Positions 19,051 to 28,697 of a DNA stretch of 64,000 nucleotides are shown one piece after another (the stretch's first letter is position 1; each line of letters begins with the position of its first letter). The notes below the pieces were generated by a model, which saw only the letters and a program-made list of their open reading frames with translations, ran no database searches and was not told the origin of the DNA. Source of the DNA: Pseudomonas sp. FP2196 (lineage in GTDB: Bacteria > Pseudomonadota > Gammaproteobacteria > Pseudomonadales > Pseudomonadaceae); NCBI RefSeq assembly GCF_030687715.1, contig NZ_CP117445.1, forward strand, positions 4,329,501-4,393,500. The letters run 5' to 3'. A program made the position numbers and the translations under genes.

Positions 19051-20135
19051 CAGCCGTGTTCCTTCTCGAATTCAGCCATGTACGCCACCAGCGCATTGAC
19101 GGCGGTGATGTCGACGGCGTTGTAGATGGAGGCGCGCATGCCGCCCACGGAGCGGTGGCCCTTGAGATTGAGCAGACCGCGCTCTTCGGCACCGGCCAGG
19201 AACGGCTTGTCCAGACGATCATCGGCCAGACGGAAAGGCACGTTCATCCACGAGCGATCCGACTTGTTGATCGGGTTGCTGTAGAGGCCGCTGGCGTCGA
19301 TGAAGTCGTACAGCGTGCGCTGCTTGACGTCATTGAGCTTGGCGATGGCTTCAACGCCGCCCTGCTCTTTCAGCCACTGGAACACCAGACCGGACAGGTA
19401 CCAGGCCAGGGTCGGCGGAGTGTTGTACATCGAGCCGTTGTCGGCCGCGACTTTGTAGTTGAGCATGGTCGGGCACAGCGAACGGGCCTTGCCCAACAGG
19501 TCTTCGCGGATGATGTTGACCACGATGCCGCTCGGGCCGATGTTCTTCTGCGCACCGGCGTAGATCATGCCGAAACGCGAGATGTCGACCGGACGCGAGA
19601 GGATGTCCGAAGACATGTCGGCAACCAATGGCACGTCGCCGGTTTCCGGGATCCACTGAAATTCCAGGCCGCCAATGGTTTCGTTCGGTGCGTAGTGAAC
19701 GTAAGCGGCATCCTTGGACAGGTTCCACTCGTTCTGTCCCGGAATGGCGAAATAGTCATAAGGTTTGGCGGTAGCGGCAACGTTGACGTGACCGTAACGC
19801 GATGCCTCTTCGATGGCTTTCTGCGACCAGATACCGGTGTCGATATAGTCGGCCGAGCCGCCTTCAGGCAACAAGTTCAGCGGGATCTGCGCAAACTGCT
19901 GGCTGGCACCACCTTGCAGAAACAGCACTTTATAGTTCGAAGGGATATTCAGCAGGTCACGCAGATCCTGCTCAGCCTGATTGGCAATGGACACGAACTC
20001 ATCGCTGCGATGGCTCATTTCCATAACCGACAGACCCTTGCCGTGCCAGTCAAGGAGTTCACCTTGGGCGCGTTGCAGGACAGCTTCGGGAAGCGCCGCC
20101 GGGCCGGCGCAGAAGTTATAGGCTCGCTTGCTCAC
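19050..20135 (-). CDS. serC: Phosphoserine aminotransferase
   Basis: PLP enzyme of the serine pathway and, in many bacteria, of pyridoxal phosphate synthesis. 361 residues from GTG 20135 (VSKRAYNFCAGPAALPEAV), the conserved start; the frame is open upstream to 20165 without support. FLQGGASQQFAQIPLNLL and MIYAGAQKNIGPSGIVVNII (Schiff-base lysine) are diagnostic, as are GHRSVGGMRASIYNAV residues near the C-terminus. First gene of the serC-pheA-hisC-tyrA/aroA-cmk-rpsA run, about 125 bases downstream of gyrA and separated from it by a possible terminator. Confidence 0.97.
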   Translation of the reverse strand: MSKRAYNFCAGPAALPEAVLQRAQGELLDWHGKGLSVMEMSHRSDEFVSIANQAEQDLRDLLNIPSNYKVLFLQGGASQQFAQIPLNLLPEGGSADYIDTGIWSQKAIEEASRYGHVNVAATAKPYDYFAIPGQNEWNLSKDAAYVHYAPNETIGGLEFQWIPETGDVPLVADMSSDILSRPVDISRFGMIYAGAQKNIGPSGIVVNIIREDLLGKARSLCPTMLNYKVAADNGSMYNTPPTLAWYLSGLVFQWLKEQGGVEAIAKLNDVKQRTLYDFIDASGLYSNPINKSDRSWMNVPFRLADDRLDKPFLAGAEERGLLNLKGHRSVGGMRASIYNAVDITAVNALVAYMAEFEKEHG

Positions 20136-20216
20136 ATCCAATCTCGCTCTGACTTGGTGATACACAATAAATCTGTAATTCGGTAACTCTGCACTTCAGA
20201 AACTTTCATACCGGAC

Positions 20217-20249
20217 AAATAACAAGGGGGCGAATTCTCATCCGCCCCC
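20217..20249 (-). terminator. Probable terminator of gyrA
   Basis: Minus strand: stem GGGGGCG / CGCCCCC with a 10-base loop, followed by TTGTTATTTG, a broken T run. It begins 13 bases past the gyrA stop. Confidence 0.6.
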
Positions 20250-20261
20250 TCGCTTGTCCGC

Positions 20262-23051
20262 TTATTCTTGCGGTTCTTCGTCAGCTGCGGCGTCGAGTTG
20301 CTGGTCTTCGGCAACGTCGTCGATCACGACCTCCGCGCCGGACACCAATCCTTCTTCACCCTCGAGCTCTTCGCCCTCGACTTCCGACGGCTCCTGAACC
20401 CGCTCCAGACCGACCAGCGTTTCATCGGTGGCCAGTTTGATCAGGGTCACACCCTGGGTGTTGCGACCCAGGCTGGACACTTCATCAACACGGGTGCGCA
20501 CCAGTGTGCCCTGGTCGGAAATCAGCATGATTTCCTCGCCTTCCTGCACCTGGATTGCACCGACGAGTTTGCCGTTGCGCTCTTTGGTGACCATGGCAAT
20601 CACGCCCTGACCACCACGACCGCGGCGAGGGAATTTGCTCAGTGCGGTGCGCTTGCCGAAACCACGCTCGGAAGCGGTCAGAATCTGCGCGCCCGACTCA
20701 GGAATCAACATGGAGATCAGTTTCTGATCCTTGAGGATCCGCATGCCGCGAATACCGCGCGCACCACGACCCATTTCGCGCACTGCGGCTTCAGCGAATC
20801 GAATCACCTTGCCAGCGTCGGAGAACAGCATGATTTCTTTCGCGCCATCAGTGATGGCAGCTGCAATCAGCGTATCGCCTTCCTTGAGCTTCAACGCGAT
20901 CAAGCCATTGGAGCGCGGACGGGCGAAGCGTGCCAGCGGGGTCTTCTTGACGGTACCGGAAGCAGTGGCCATGAAGATGAATTCACCGGTCGGCTCAGCC
21001 ACCAGCTCGGCTGTTTCGCCGTCGATCTCTTCCAGCTCGGCAGCTTCTTCAGCTTCGACGACTTCGCCTTCGATGATTGCATCGTCAGCGTCATCCTCAT
21101 CCTCAGCACCGGCACGTTTTTGCAGGGCCTCGAGATCGATCTGCAGCATGGTGGTGATGGTTTCATCGGCTTCCAGCGGCAGCAGATTGACCAGCGGACG
21201 ACCACGCGCAGCACGCGACGCTTCAGGAATTTCGTAGGTCTTCAGCCAGTACACCTTGCCTTTGCTGGAGAACAGCAACAGCGTGGAGTGACTGTTGGCA
21301 ACCAGCAGGTGAGCAATGTAGTCCTCATCCTTGACGCCAGTCGCCGACTTGCCTTTACCGCCACGACGCTGAGCCTGATACGCAGCCAGCGGCTGGGTCT
21401 TGGCGTAGCCACCGTGGGAAATGGTCACGACGCGCTCTTCTTCCGGGATCATGTCGCCCAGAGTCAGGTCGAGGCGTGCATCGAGAATCTCGGTGCGACG
21501 CTGATCGCCGTATTCGGCGCGGATCACTTCCAGCTCTTCGCGGATCACTTCCATCAGGCGCACGGCACTGTTGAGGATGCGGATCAGCTCGCCGATCTGG
21601 TTGAGGATCTCTTGATACTCGGCCAGCAGCTTCTCGTGTTCCAGGCCGGTCAGACGGTGCAGACGCAGTTCCAGAATGGCTTGCGCCTGTTCTGGCGAAA
21701 GGAAGTACTTGCCTTCGCGCAGACCGTATTGCGGATCGAGGTTTTCCGGGCGGCACGAATCGGCACCGGCACGCTCAACCATCGCCACCACCGCCGAGGA
21801 TTCCCAAGGTGTGCTGATCAGCGCTTCCTTGGCTTCCGACGGGGTTGGCGAAGCCTTGATCAGGGCGATCACCGGGTCGATGTTCGACAGGGCAACGGCC
21901 TGACCTTCAAGGATGTGACCACGCTCGCGCGCCTTGCGCAGTTCGAACACGGTACGGCGGGTAACGACTTCGCGACGGTGACGAACGAAGGCTTCCAGCA
22001 GATCCTTGAGATTCAGAATCCGTGGACGTCCGTCGATCAGCGCAACGATGTTGATGCCGAACACGCTTTGCAGCTGGGTCTGGGCGTAGAGGTTGTTGAG
22101 AATCACCTCAGGCACTTCGCCGCGACGCAGTTCGATCACGACGCGCATACCGTCCTTGTCGGACTCGTCGCGCAGTTCAGTGATGCCTTCAAGCTTTTTC
22201 TCTTTTACCAGTTCGGCGATCTTCTCGATCAGACGCGCCTTGTTCAACTGGTAAGGGAGTTCGGTGATGACGATCTGCTGACGACCACCGACCTTGTCGA
22301 TGTCTTCAACGATCGAACGCGCACGCATGTAAATGCGCCCGCGACCGGTGCGGTAGGCTTCGATGATACCGGCGCGACCGTTGATGATCGCGGCGGTCGG
22401 GAAGTCCGGACCGGGGATGTATTGCATCAGCTCGTCGACAGTCAGCTCGGGATTGTCGATGAGCGCCAGGCAACCGTCGATGACTTCACCGAGGTTGTGC
22501 GGCGGGATGTTGGTTGCCATGCCCACAGCGATACCGCTGGAACCGTTGACCAGCAGGTTGGGAATACGGGTCGGCATGACCGCCGGGATCATTTCCGTGC
22601 CGTCGTAGTTCGGCACCCAATCCACGGTTTCCTTGTGCAAGTCAGCCAGCAGCTCGTGAGCCAGCTTGGTCATGCGCACTTCGGTATATCGCATGGCTGC
22701 AGCGTTGTCGCCGTCCACCGAACCGAAGTTGCCCTGACCGTCGACCAACAGGTAGCGCAGGGAGAAAGGCTGAGCCATACGTACGATGGTGTCGTAGACG
22801 GCAGTATCACCGTGCGGGTGATATTTACCGATCACGTCACCGACAACACGGGCAGATTTCTTGTACGGCTTGTTGAAGTCGTTGCCCAGCTCGCTCATCG
22901 CGAACAGCACGCGGCGGTGCACGGGCTTCAAGCCATCGCGCGCATCCGGCAGTGCACGGCCGACGATCACGCTCATCGCGTAATCGAGGTAGGACTGTTT
23001 CAGCTCGTCTTCGATATTGACCGGGAGGATTTCTTTGGCCAGTTCGCCCAT
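20262..23051 (-). CDS. gyrA: DNA gyrase subunit A
   Basis: 929-residue breakage-reunion subunit. The catalytic tyrosine is Tyr122 ([10 protein letters not shown]). The quinolone region reads [13 protein letters not shown] with Thr83 and Asp87, which I recall as the natural Pseudomonas state, so no resistance change is visible. The C-terminal domain carries the GyrA box QRRGGKG and repeated blades ([41 protein letters not shown]). Between the first blades is an acidic insert at about residues 643-683. The tail is also acidic. ATG 23051 follows AAGGAATCAGG. Confidence 0.98.
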   Translation of the reverse strand: MGELAKEILPVNIEDELKQSYLDYAMSVIVGRALPDARDGLKPVHRRVLFAMSELGNDFNKPYKKSARVVGDVIGKYHPHGDTAVYDTIVRMAQPFSLRYLLVDGQGNFGSVDGDNAAAMRYTEVRMTKLAHELLADLHKETVDWVPNYDGTEMIPAVMPTRIPNLLVNGSSGIAVGMATNIPPHNLGEVIDGCLALIDNPELTVDELMQYIPGPDFPTAAIINGRAGIIEAYRTGRGRIYMRARSIVEDIDKVGGRQQIVITELPYQLNKARLIEKIAELVKEKKLEGITELRDESDKDGMRVVIELRRGEVPEVILNNLYAQTQLQSVFGINIVALIDGRPRILNLKDLLEAFVRHRREVVTRRTVFELRKARERGHILEGQAVALSNIDPVIALIKASPTPSEAKEALISTPWESSAVVAMVERAGADSCRPENLDPQYGLREGKYFLSPEQAQAILELRLHRLTGLEHEKLLAEYQEILNQIGELIRILNSAVRLMEVIREELEVIRAEYGDQRRTEILDARLDLTLGDMIPEEERVVTISHGGYAKTQPLAAYQAQRRGGKGKSATGVKDEDYIAHLLVANSHSTLLLFSSKGKVYWLKTYEIPEASRAARGRPLVNLLPLEADETITTMLQIDLEALQKRAGAEDEDDADDAIIEGEVVEAEEAAELEEIDGETAELVAEPTGEFIFMATASGTVKKTPLARFARPRSNGLIALKLKEGDTLIAAAITDGAKEIMLFSDAGKVIRFAEAAVREMGRGARGIRGMRILKDQKLISMLIPESGAQILTASERGFGKRTALSKFPRRGRGGQGVIAMVTKERNGKLVGAIQVQEGEEIMLISDQGTLVRTRVDEVSSLGRNTQGVTLIKLATDETLVGLERVQEPSEVEGEELEGEEGLVSGAEVVIDDVAEDQQLDAAADEEPQE

Positions 23052-23465
23052 GAGAAGCCTGATTCCTTTTTCTGGTGAAACCTCGTCATATCCATAGGGA
23101 TCACGAAGCTCGTCGATGCAGGCTGAGTGCCATGCGCCGACTTACGACAAATCAACAAGTTGAGCCCTGGATTTGCGCAGTGAAGACAACCCCGTGGGAC
23201 TGCCTCGGAAAACGCCGGATGCTACCACAATCGCCGCCACGCACCTATCCCCCATAAGCGCATGGAGCATAGTTAGTTGACCGGTAATCGTCTGAAAGGG
23301 GGACGAGAGAGGCTTAGAGCTTCTTTGAAGGCGGAATTCGGGCTTGGTTTTGGGATGTTTATTGACATTCAGGACCTCATCGCGAGCAGGCTCACTCCTA
23401 CAGGGATTTTGTTCGACACGGAGTCAGCCTGCTGGCGCTGGCGATCGACTAGACGCCAAAGGGCA
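23052..23465. other. 414-base intergenic region upstream of gyrA
   Basis: No gene is seen. The right part has a single REP-type unit (listed separately). The left part should contain the gyrA promoter, read on the minus strand, but no confident hexamer pair was found. mtnA ends at the right edge. No hairpin with a T run was recognised as an mtnA terminator. Confidence 0.5.
23378..23402. repeat. REP-type unit, single copy
   Basis: CATCGCGAGCAGGCTCACTC plus CTACA, the same unit found paired at 39261, 40719 and 55858. Only one arm is present here. Confidence 0.8.
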
Positions 23466-24542
23466 TCAGTGCAGGCGCTTGCGGCACATCAACTGGGCCA
23501 TTTTCGCGGTATCCGGACGCTCGACAATGCCTTTTTCGGTGACGATGGCATCGATCAAGTCAGCAGGGGTTACGTCAAACACCGGGTTAAACGCTTCAAC
23601 ATCAGCGCCCACGCGCTTGCCACCGACTTCCAGCAACTCGGCGCCGTCACGCTCTTCGATCGGAATGTCATCACCACTGGCCAGATTCATGTCGATGGTC
23701 GAACTCGGCGCCACCACCATGAAACGCACGCCGTGGTGCATGGCATTGACCGCCAGTTGATAGGTGCCGATCTTGTTGGCCACATCGCCATTGGCGGTAA
23801 TGCGGTCAGCACCGACGATCACCCAGGTCACGCCTTTGGTCTTCATGATGTGCGCGGCGGCGGAGTCAGCATTGAGGGTCACAGGAATGCCTTCGTTGGC
23901 CAGCTCCCACGCGGTCAGGCGCGAGCCTTGCAGCCATGGTCGGGTTTCGTCTGCGTAAACGCGTTCAACCATCCCTTCAAGGAAAGCCGCGCGAATGACC
24001 CCCAGCGCCGTGCCGAAACCGCCGGTGGCAAGGGCACCGGTGTTGCAGTGGGTGAGAATCGCTTGCGCATTGCCCTGATGCTTGCGGATCAGATCGACGC
24101 CGAGTTGGGCCATGGTCAGATTGGCTTCGCGATCGCTTTCGTGAATGGCGATGGCCTCGGCCTCCAGCGCCGCCAGCGGATCGGCATTTTCCTTCAAGCG
24201 ATCCAGGCGATCGTGCATGCGGCCCAGCGCCCAGAACAGGTTGACCGCGGTCGGACGGGAATCGGCAAGCAGCGCGAAATCCTCTTCCAGCGCCGCGTAC
24301 CAGTCACCACCTGCAGCGATTCGGGCCCGGGCTGCGAGCACAATGCCATAAGCCGCGCTGATACCGATGGCCGGCGCGCCACGCACCACCATCGAGCGAA
24401 TTGCCTCAGCCACGCCGGCGGCGCTGGTGTAGGCAATCCAGGTTTCCTCGAACGGCAAAATACGCTGATCCAGCAGGTGGAGCGCGCCATCTCGCCAATC
24501 GATGGCCTTTACTTTCTCCGCAGCCAACAGTCGATCGCGCAT
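23466..24542 (-). CDS. mtnA: Methylthioribose-1-phosphate isomerase
   Basis: Aldose-ketose isomerase of the methionine salvage pathway, 358 residues. [20 protein letters not shown] and AIGISAAYG near the N-terminus, the catalytic cysteine in [20 protein letters not shown], and the catalytic aspartate in [19 protein letters not shown]. The start is ATG 24542. It diverges from mtaD, another enzyme acting on methylthioadenosine, so both probably serve recycling of the polyamine by-product. A perfect TATAAT lies 34 bases upstream on its strand. Confidence 0.95.
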   Translation of the reverse strand: MRDRLLAAEKVKAIDWRDGALHLLDQRILPFEETWIAYTSAAGVAEAIRSMVVRGAPAIGISAAYGIVLAARARIAAGGDWYAALEEDFALLADSRPTAVNLFWALGRMHDRLDRLKENADPLAALEAEAIAIHESDREANLTMAQLGVDLIRKHQGNAQAILTHCNTGALATGGFGTALGVIRAAFLEGMVERVYADETRPWLQGSRLTAWELANEGIPVTLNADSAAAHIMKTKGVTWVIVGADRITANGDVANKIGTYQLAVNAMHHGVRFMVVAPSSTIDMNLASGDDIPIEERDGAELLEVGGKRVGADVEAFNPVFDVTPADLIDAIVTEKGIVERPDTAKMAQLMCRKRLH

Positions 24543-24575
24543 CCCTCACCCCGCACTCATGAACAAAAGCCGCCG

Positions 24576-24581
24576 ATTATA
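24576..24581 (-). promoter_or_regulatory. Candidate -10 of mtnA
   Basis: TATAAT on the minus strand, giving a leader of about 27 bases. No good -35 hexamer is visible at 17 bases. Confidence 0.4.
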
Positions 24582-24607
24582 GCGATCCCCCCGCGAAGAC
24601 GCTCGGG

Positions 24608-24613
24608 TATACT
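24608..24613 (+). promoter_or_regulatory. Candidate -10 of mtaD
   Basis: TATACT, one mismatch from consensus, about 38 bases before the mtaD ATG. The -35 region is poor. Confidence 0.35.
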
Positions 24614-24650
24614 TCGCCATCCTTTACAAAAGCACTGGAACCGATCCTCG

Positions 24651-25985
24651 ATGCCGAAACCTGCCATTGCGCTCGACTTATTATTGCTGCCGACCTGGCT
24701 AGTACCCGTCGAACCTGCTGGCGTTGTGCTCAAGGAGCATGGCCTGGGCATCCGTGACGGTCGCATCGTGTTTATCGGCCCGCGCGCCGAAGCGTTGAAG
24801 TGTAACGCCAGCGAAATCCGCGAATTGCCGGACGTTCTGCTCAGCCCAGGCCTGATCAATGCTCACGGCCATGCCGCAATGACCTTGTTCCGCGGCCTGG
24901 CGGATGATCTGCCGCTGATGACCTGGCTGGAAAACCACATCTGGCCGGCCGAAGCCAAATGGGTCGATGAAGAATTCGTCCGTGATGGCACCGACCTCGC
25001 AATCGCCGAGCAGATCAAGGGCGGCATCACCTGCTTTTCGGACATGTACTTCTTCCCGAAAGTTGCCAGCGAGCGCGTGCACAACAGCGGCATCCGCGCA
25101 CAGATCGCCATTCCGATCCTTGATTTCCCGATTCCTGGCGCCAGCAGCGCCGATGAGGCCATTCGTCAGGGCGTCGAATTGTTCGGCGATCTGAAGCATC
25201 ACGAACGGATCAAGATCACCTTCGGTCCTCATGCACCCTACACCGTCGGCGACGAGAATCTTGAGAAAATCCGCGTGATTGCCGAGGAGCTGGACGCGTC
25301 GATCCACATGCACGTCCACGAAACCGCCTTCGAAGTGCAGCAAGCGGTCGAACAGCACGGCGAACGGCCACTCGCCCGCCTCGGCCGACTGGGTCTGCTC
25401 GGCCCGCGTTTCCAGGCCGTGCACATGACCCAGATCAGCGATGACGACCTGGCGTTGCTGGTAGAAAGCAACACCAACGTCATCCATTGCCCGGAATCGA
25501 ACCTGAAACTCGCCAGCGGCTTCTGCCCCGTAGAGCGTCTGTGGCAAGCCGGGGTCAATGTTGCGGTCGGCACTGATGGCGCGGCCAGCAACAATGATCT
25601 GGATCTGCTCGGCGAGACCCGCACCGCTGCCTTGCTGGCCAAAGCCGTCGCCGGCTCGGCTTCCGCGCTCGATGCCCATCGCGCCCTGCGCATGGCCACA
25701 CTGAACGGCGCACGCGCCTTGGGGATCGAAAGCGAAACGGGCTCGCTGGAAATCGGCAAAGCCGCGGACATTGTCGCCTTCGACCTGTCTGGCCTGGCGC
25801 AGCAACCGGTGTACGACCCGGTTTCACAGCTTATATACGCCACCGGTCGCGATTGCGTGAAACACCTGTGGGTCGCCGGCAAACAATTGCTTGACGACCG
25901 GCGCCTGACTCGCATGGATGAAGAACAGCTTGGCACTATTGCCCGAGCCTGGGGCCAGCGCATCAGCGGCCATACCGAATCGTAA
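24651..25985 (+). CDS. mtaD: Methylthioadenosine / S-adenosylhomocysteine deaminase (amidohydrolase)
   Basis: 444-residue metal-dependent amidohydrolase of the TRZ/ATZ group. Metal ligands are visible in [13 protein letters not shown] (His72, His74), [11 protein letters not shown] and [16 protein letters not shown], and [11 protein letters not shown] is part of the substrate site. The open frame runs back to 23277 across mtnA, but ATG 24651 is the first start after the divergent promoter region and gives the family N-terminus. Deamination of methylthioadenosine or S-adenosylhomocysteine is the expected activity. Close paralogues deaminate other purine-like rings, so substrate preference is inferred. 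It precedes ubiG, whose product makes S-adenosylhomocysteine. Confidence 0.88.
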   Translation: MPKPAIALDLLLLPTWLVPVEPAGVVLKEHGLGIRDGRIVFIGPRAEALKCNASEIRELPDVLLSPGLINAHGHAAMTLFRGLADDLPLMTWLENHIWPAEAKWVDEEFVRDGTDLAIAEQIKGGITCFSDMYFFPKVASERVHNSGIRAQIAIPILDFPIPGASSADEAIRQGVELFGDLKHHERIKITFGPHAPYTVGDENLEKIRVIAEELDASIHMHVHETAFEVQQAVEQHGERPLARLGRLGLLGPRFQAVHMTQISDDDLALLVESNTNVIHCPESNLKLASGFCPVERLWQAGVNVAVGTDGAASNNDLDLLGETRTAALLAKAVAGSASALDAHRALRMATLNGARALGIESETGSLEIGKAADIVAFDLSGLAQQPVYDPVSQLIYATGRDCVKHLWVAGKQLLDDRRLTRMDEEQLGTIARAWGQRISGHTES

Positions 25986-26042
25986 ACACCCGGGCCACAC
26001 TCCGGGGCTACAACCTTTTTCAAGTTTTTCGAGGAATTGAAC

Positions 26043-26741
26043 ATGAGCAACGTCGACCACGCCGAAATCGCCAAATTCGAAGCCCTGGCCCATCGCTGGT
26101 GGGACCGCGAAAGCGAATTCAAACCGCTGCACGACATTAACCCGCTGCGGGTCAACTGGATTGACGAACGCGTCAATCTGGCTGGCAAGAAAGTCCTCGA
26201 CGTTGGCTGCGGTGGCGGCATCTTGAGCGAAGCCATGGCGCAACGTGGTGCCACCGTGATGGGCATCGACATGGGCGAAGCGCCACTGGCAGTCGCGCAA
26301 CTGCATCAACTGGAGTCCGGCGTCAGCGTCGAGTACCGCCAGATCACCGCCGAAGAGCTGGCCGAAGAAATGCCCGAGCAGTTCGATGTGGTGACCTGCC
26401 TGGAAATGCTCGAGCACGTGCCAGATCCATCGTCGGTCATCCGTGCCTGCTTCCGCATGGTCAAGCCGGGCGGCCAGGTGTTCTTCTCGACCATCAACCG
26501 CAACCCGAAGGCCTACCTGTTCGCCATCATCGGCGCCGAATACATCATGAAGCTGTTGCCGCGCGGCACCCACGACTTCAAGAAATTCATTCGTCCATCC
26601 GAGCTGGGCGCCTGGAGTCGCATGGCCGGCCTGACCGTCAAGGACATCATCGGCCTGACCTACAACCCGCTGACCAAGCACTACAAACTGGCCAGCGACG
26701 TTGACGTCAACTACATGATCCAGACCCTGCGCGAGGAGTAA
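26043..26741 (+). CDS. ubiG: Ubiquinone biosynthesis O-methyltransferase
   Basis: 232-residue SAM-dependent enzyme performing both O-methylations in ubiquinone synthesis. The SAM motif [16 protein letters not shown] is at residues ~51-66, EMLEHVPDP forms motif III, and [20 protein letters not shown] is diagnostic of UbiG. The ATG at 26043 has GAGGAA at 26031-26036; a TTG two codons earlier is also in frame. It ends 4 bases before mupP, so the two are probably one transcript, an arrangement conserved in Pseudomonas. Confidence 0.97.
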   Translation: MSNVDHAEIAKFEALAHRWWDRESEFKPLHDINPLRVNWIDERVNLAGKKVLDVGCGGGILSEAMAQRGATVMGIDMGEAPLAVAQLHQLESGVSVEYRQITAEELAEEMPEQFDVVTCLEMLEHVPDPSSVIRACFRMVKPGGQVFFSTINRNPKAYLFAIIGAEYIMKLLPRGTHDFKKFIRPSELGAWSRMAGLTVKDIIGLTYNPLTKHYKLASDVDVNYMIQTLREE

Positions 26742-26745
26742 GCCG

Positions 26746-27417
26746 ATGGCCATCAGAGCAGTTCTTTTCGACATGGACGGCACCCTGCTCGACACCGCGC
26801 CAGACTTCATCGCCATCTGCCAGGCGATGCGCGCGGATCGTGGTTTGCCGCCGATCAACGACAAGCACATCCGCGACGAGATTTCCGGCGGCGCCAAAGC
26901 GATGGTCGCGGTGACGTTTTCGATGGATCCGGAATCGCCTGGGTTCGAGGCGTTGCGCCTGGAGTTTCTTGAGCGCTACCTCGTCGGCTGCGCGGTGCAC
27001 AGCAAGCTGTTCGACGGCATGGAAGAGCTGCTGGCCGACATTGAAAAGGCCAACCTGATCTGGGGCGTGGTCACCAACAAACCGCTGCGCTTCGCCGAGC
27101 CGATCATGCAACAGCTGGGGCTGGCCGAGCGATCGGCGCTGCTGATCTGCCCGGATCACGTGAAGAACAGCAAACCGGACCCGGAGCCGCTGATCCTCGC
27201 GTGCAAGATGCTTGATCTGGATCCGTCGACCGTTCTGTTTGTAGGCGATGATCTGCGCGATATCGAGTCGGGGCGCGATGCAGGGACCAAAACCTGTGCG
27301 GTGACCTTTGGCTACATTCACCCGGACGACAACCCGCGGCATTGGGGCGCGGATGTGGTGGTGGATCATCCGCTGGAGTTGCGCAAGGTTCTGGACAGCG
27401 CGCTCTGCAGTTGCTGA
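26746..27417 (+). CDS. mupP: N-acetylmuramic acid 6-phosphate phosphatase MupP
   Basis: HAD-superfamily phosphatase of 223 residues. Asp9 and Asp11 lie in [16 protein letters not shown] (motif I), followed by [12 protein letters not shown] (motif II), [11 protein letters not shown] (motif III lysine) and [16 protein letters not shown] (motif IV). Such genes were once named phosphoglycolate phosphatase. The neighbour ubiG and the Pseudomonas context fit MupP, which feeds the AmgK-MurU peptidoglycan recycling route and contributes to intrinsic fosfomycin tolerance. Function is inferred from orthology by position. Confidence 0.88.
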   Translation: MAIRAVLFDMDGTLLDTAPDFIAICQAMRADRGLPPINDKHIRDEISGGAKAMVAVTFSMDPESPGFEALRLEFLERYLVGCAVHSKLFDGMEELLADIEKANLIWGVVTNKPLRFAEPIMQQLGLAERSALLICPDHVKNSKPDPEPLILACKMLDLDPSTVLFVGDDLRDIESGRDAGTKTCAVTFGYIHPDDNPRHWGADVVVDHPLELRKVLDSALCSC

Positions 27418-27440
27418 CCTGACTGTTTGCAGGATGCCTT

Positions 27441-27557
27441 GTGGTGCGGGATTCATCCCCGATGGGCTGCGAAGCGGCCCCAGCATTCCTTCAGGTCGAT
27501 TCGACACGCAGGCTTACGACTGCTTCGCAGCCGGTCAGGGATAAATCCCCTCACCAC
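27441..27557. repeat. Imperfect inverted REP pair
   Basis: The left arm begins GTGGTGCGGGATTCATCCCC and continues through GGGCTGCGAAGC. The right arm contains GCTTCGCAGCC and ends GGGATAAATCCCCTCACCAC, its imperfect reverse complement. This is a different family from the CATCGCGAGCAGG units. It lies between mupP and the yciK-like gene. Confidence 0.75.
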
Positions 27558-27595
27558 TGGGAAGCAGGTCTTCATGAATGGATTGTGAGGTTTAT

Positions 27596-28336
27596 ATGTT
27601 TGATTACTCCGCTCGTCCCGAATTGCTCAAGGATCGGGTCATTCTGGTCACCGGTGCCGGTCGCGGCATCGGTGCGGCCGCTGCGAAAACCTACGCCGCC
27701 CACGGCGCAACCGTGCTGCTGCTGGGCAAGACCGAAGCCAATCTGACGCAGGTCTACGACGAGATCGAAGCGGCGGGCCATCCGCAACCGGCAGTGATTC
27801 CCTTCAACCTCGAGACCGCCCTGCCCCATCAGTACGATGAGCTGGCAGCGATGATCGAGACCGAGTTCGGCCACCTCGACGGCCTGCTGCACAACGCCTC
27901 GATCATTGGCCCGCGCACGCCGATCGAACAGCTGTCGGGCGAAAACTTCATGCGCGTCATGCAGGTCAACGTCAACGCCATGTTCATGCTGACCAGCACG
28001 CTGCTGCCACTGCTCAAGCTGTCGCAGGACGCTTCGGTGGTGTTCACCTCCAGCAGCGTCGGCCGCAAGGGTCGGGCTTATTGGGGCGCTTACGGCGTGT
28101 CGAAGTTCGCCACCGAGGGCCTGATGCAAACCCTGGCCGACGAAGTCGACGGCGTGGCACCGGTACGCTCCAACAGCATCAACCCGGGTGGCACTCGCAC
28201 CAGCATGCGTGCGCAGGCTTATCCGGGGGAAAACCCACTGAACAACCCGACGCCGGAGCAGATCATGCCGGTCTACCTCTACCTGATGGGTCCGGACAGC
28301 ACCGGGATCAACGGCCAGGCATTCAACGCGCAGTAA
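27596..28336 (+). CDS. yciK: YciK-family short-chain oxidoreductase
   Basis: Classical SDR of 246 residues. The NAD(P) motif is VTGAGRGIGAAAAKTYA, with HNASIIGPRTP, active-site Ser in VFTSSSVGRKGRAYWG and Tyr-Lys in YGVSKFATEGLM. ATG 27596 (MFDYSARPELL) has GAGG about 6 bases upstream and matches YciK proteins; the in-frame ATG at 27578 would add six residues. Substrate is unknown. It follows ubiG-mupP after a REP pair and may share their transcript. Confidence 0.88.
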   Translation: MFDYSARPELLKDRVILVTGAGRGIGAAAAKTYAAHGATVLLLGKTEANLTQVYDEIEAAGHPQPAVIPFNLETALPHQYDELAAMIETEFGHLDGLLHNASIIGPRTPIEQLSGENFMRVMQVNVNAMFMLTSTLLPLLKLSQDASVVFTSSSVGRKGRAYWGAYGVSKFATEGLMQTLADEVDGVAPVRSNSINPGGTRTSMRAQAYPGENPLNNPTPEQIMPVYLYLMGPDSTGINGQAFNAQ

Positions 28337-28697
28337 TGCCATACGTCGCATTTGTTGCCGTGGCGGATTCCCGTCGCGGCAGTCATTTAACCCAATTAGC
28401 CGTCACAATTTAGTCAAATATCCAGCACCCCTCCCTCTCAGTCATGCTCAACCCATTGATTCATAACGGGTTAAATAAAAACGAACTGAATGGCACGACT
28501 TTCGCTCTAAATTTCCTCAAAGCATGCCGTGTGAAGGCAATGGGGCAAGGCCTGGTTCGATAGCTTACTAATCGTCATCAGGCAGACTAAACTTACGCCA
28601 AATGTCCTACGGGACTGATGGATCAGTACGACACGCAGCCCAAAGCCGCTCTCACCCAGCCTGTAAGACAGACTTACTGCTTAGGGGCTCACGCCAT
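28337..28697. other. 361-base leader region of the GGDEF gene
   Basis: Non-coding and AT-rich in its left half. It holds a sigma-54 type motif at 28491-28506. If that is used, the GGDEF mRNA would have an untranslated leader of about 180 bases. No terminator or clear small RNA was recognised, but the long leader leaves room for one. Confidence 0.5.
28491..28506 (+). promoter_or_regulatory. Sigma-54 (RpoN) promoter candidate
   Basis: TGGCACGACTTTCGCT: the -24 element TGGCACG is perfect, the -12 element TCGCT differs from TTGCT by one base, and the GG-to-GC spacing is exactly 10 bases as required. The start point would be near 28516. Half-sites for an activator were not identified. Confidence 0.55.

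Noticed and set aside
22790..22812. Thr83 in GyrA as a quinolone resistance change
   Set aside because: As recalled, Thr is the natural residue at this position in Pseudomonas, and Asp87 is unchanged.
20268..23078. 936-codon open frame antisense to gyrA
   Set aside because: It arises from codon bias in a GC-rich gene; it has no domain-like sequence, and gyrA on the other strand is certain.
23277..24650. N-terminal extension of mtaD across mtnA
   Set aside because: It would overlap the whole of mtnA on the opposite strand; ATG 24651 gives the family N-terminus.
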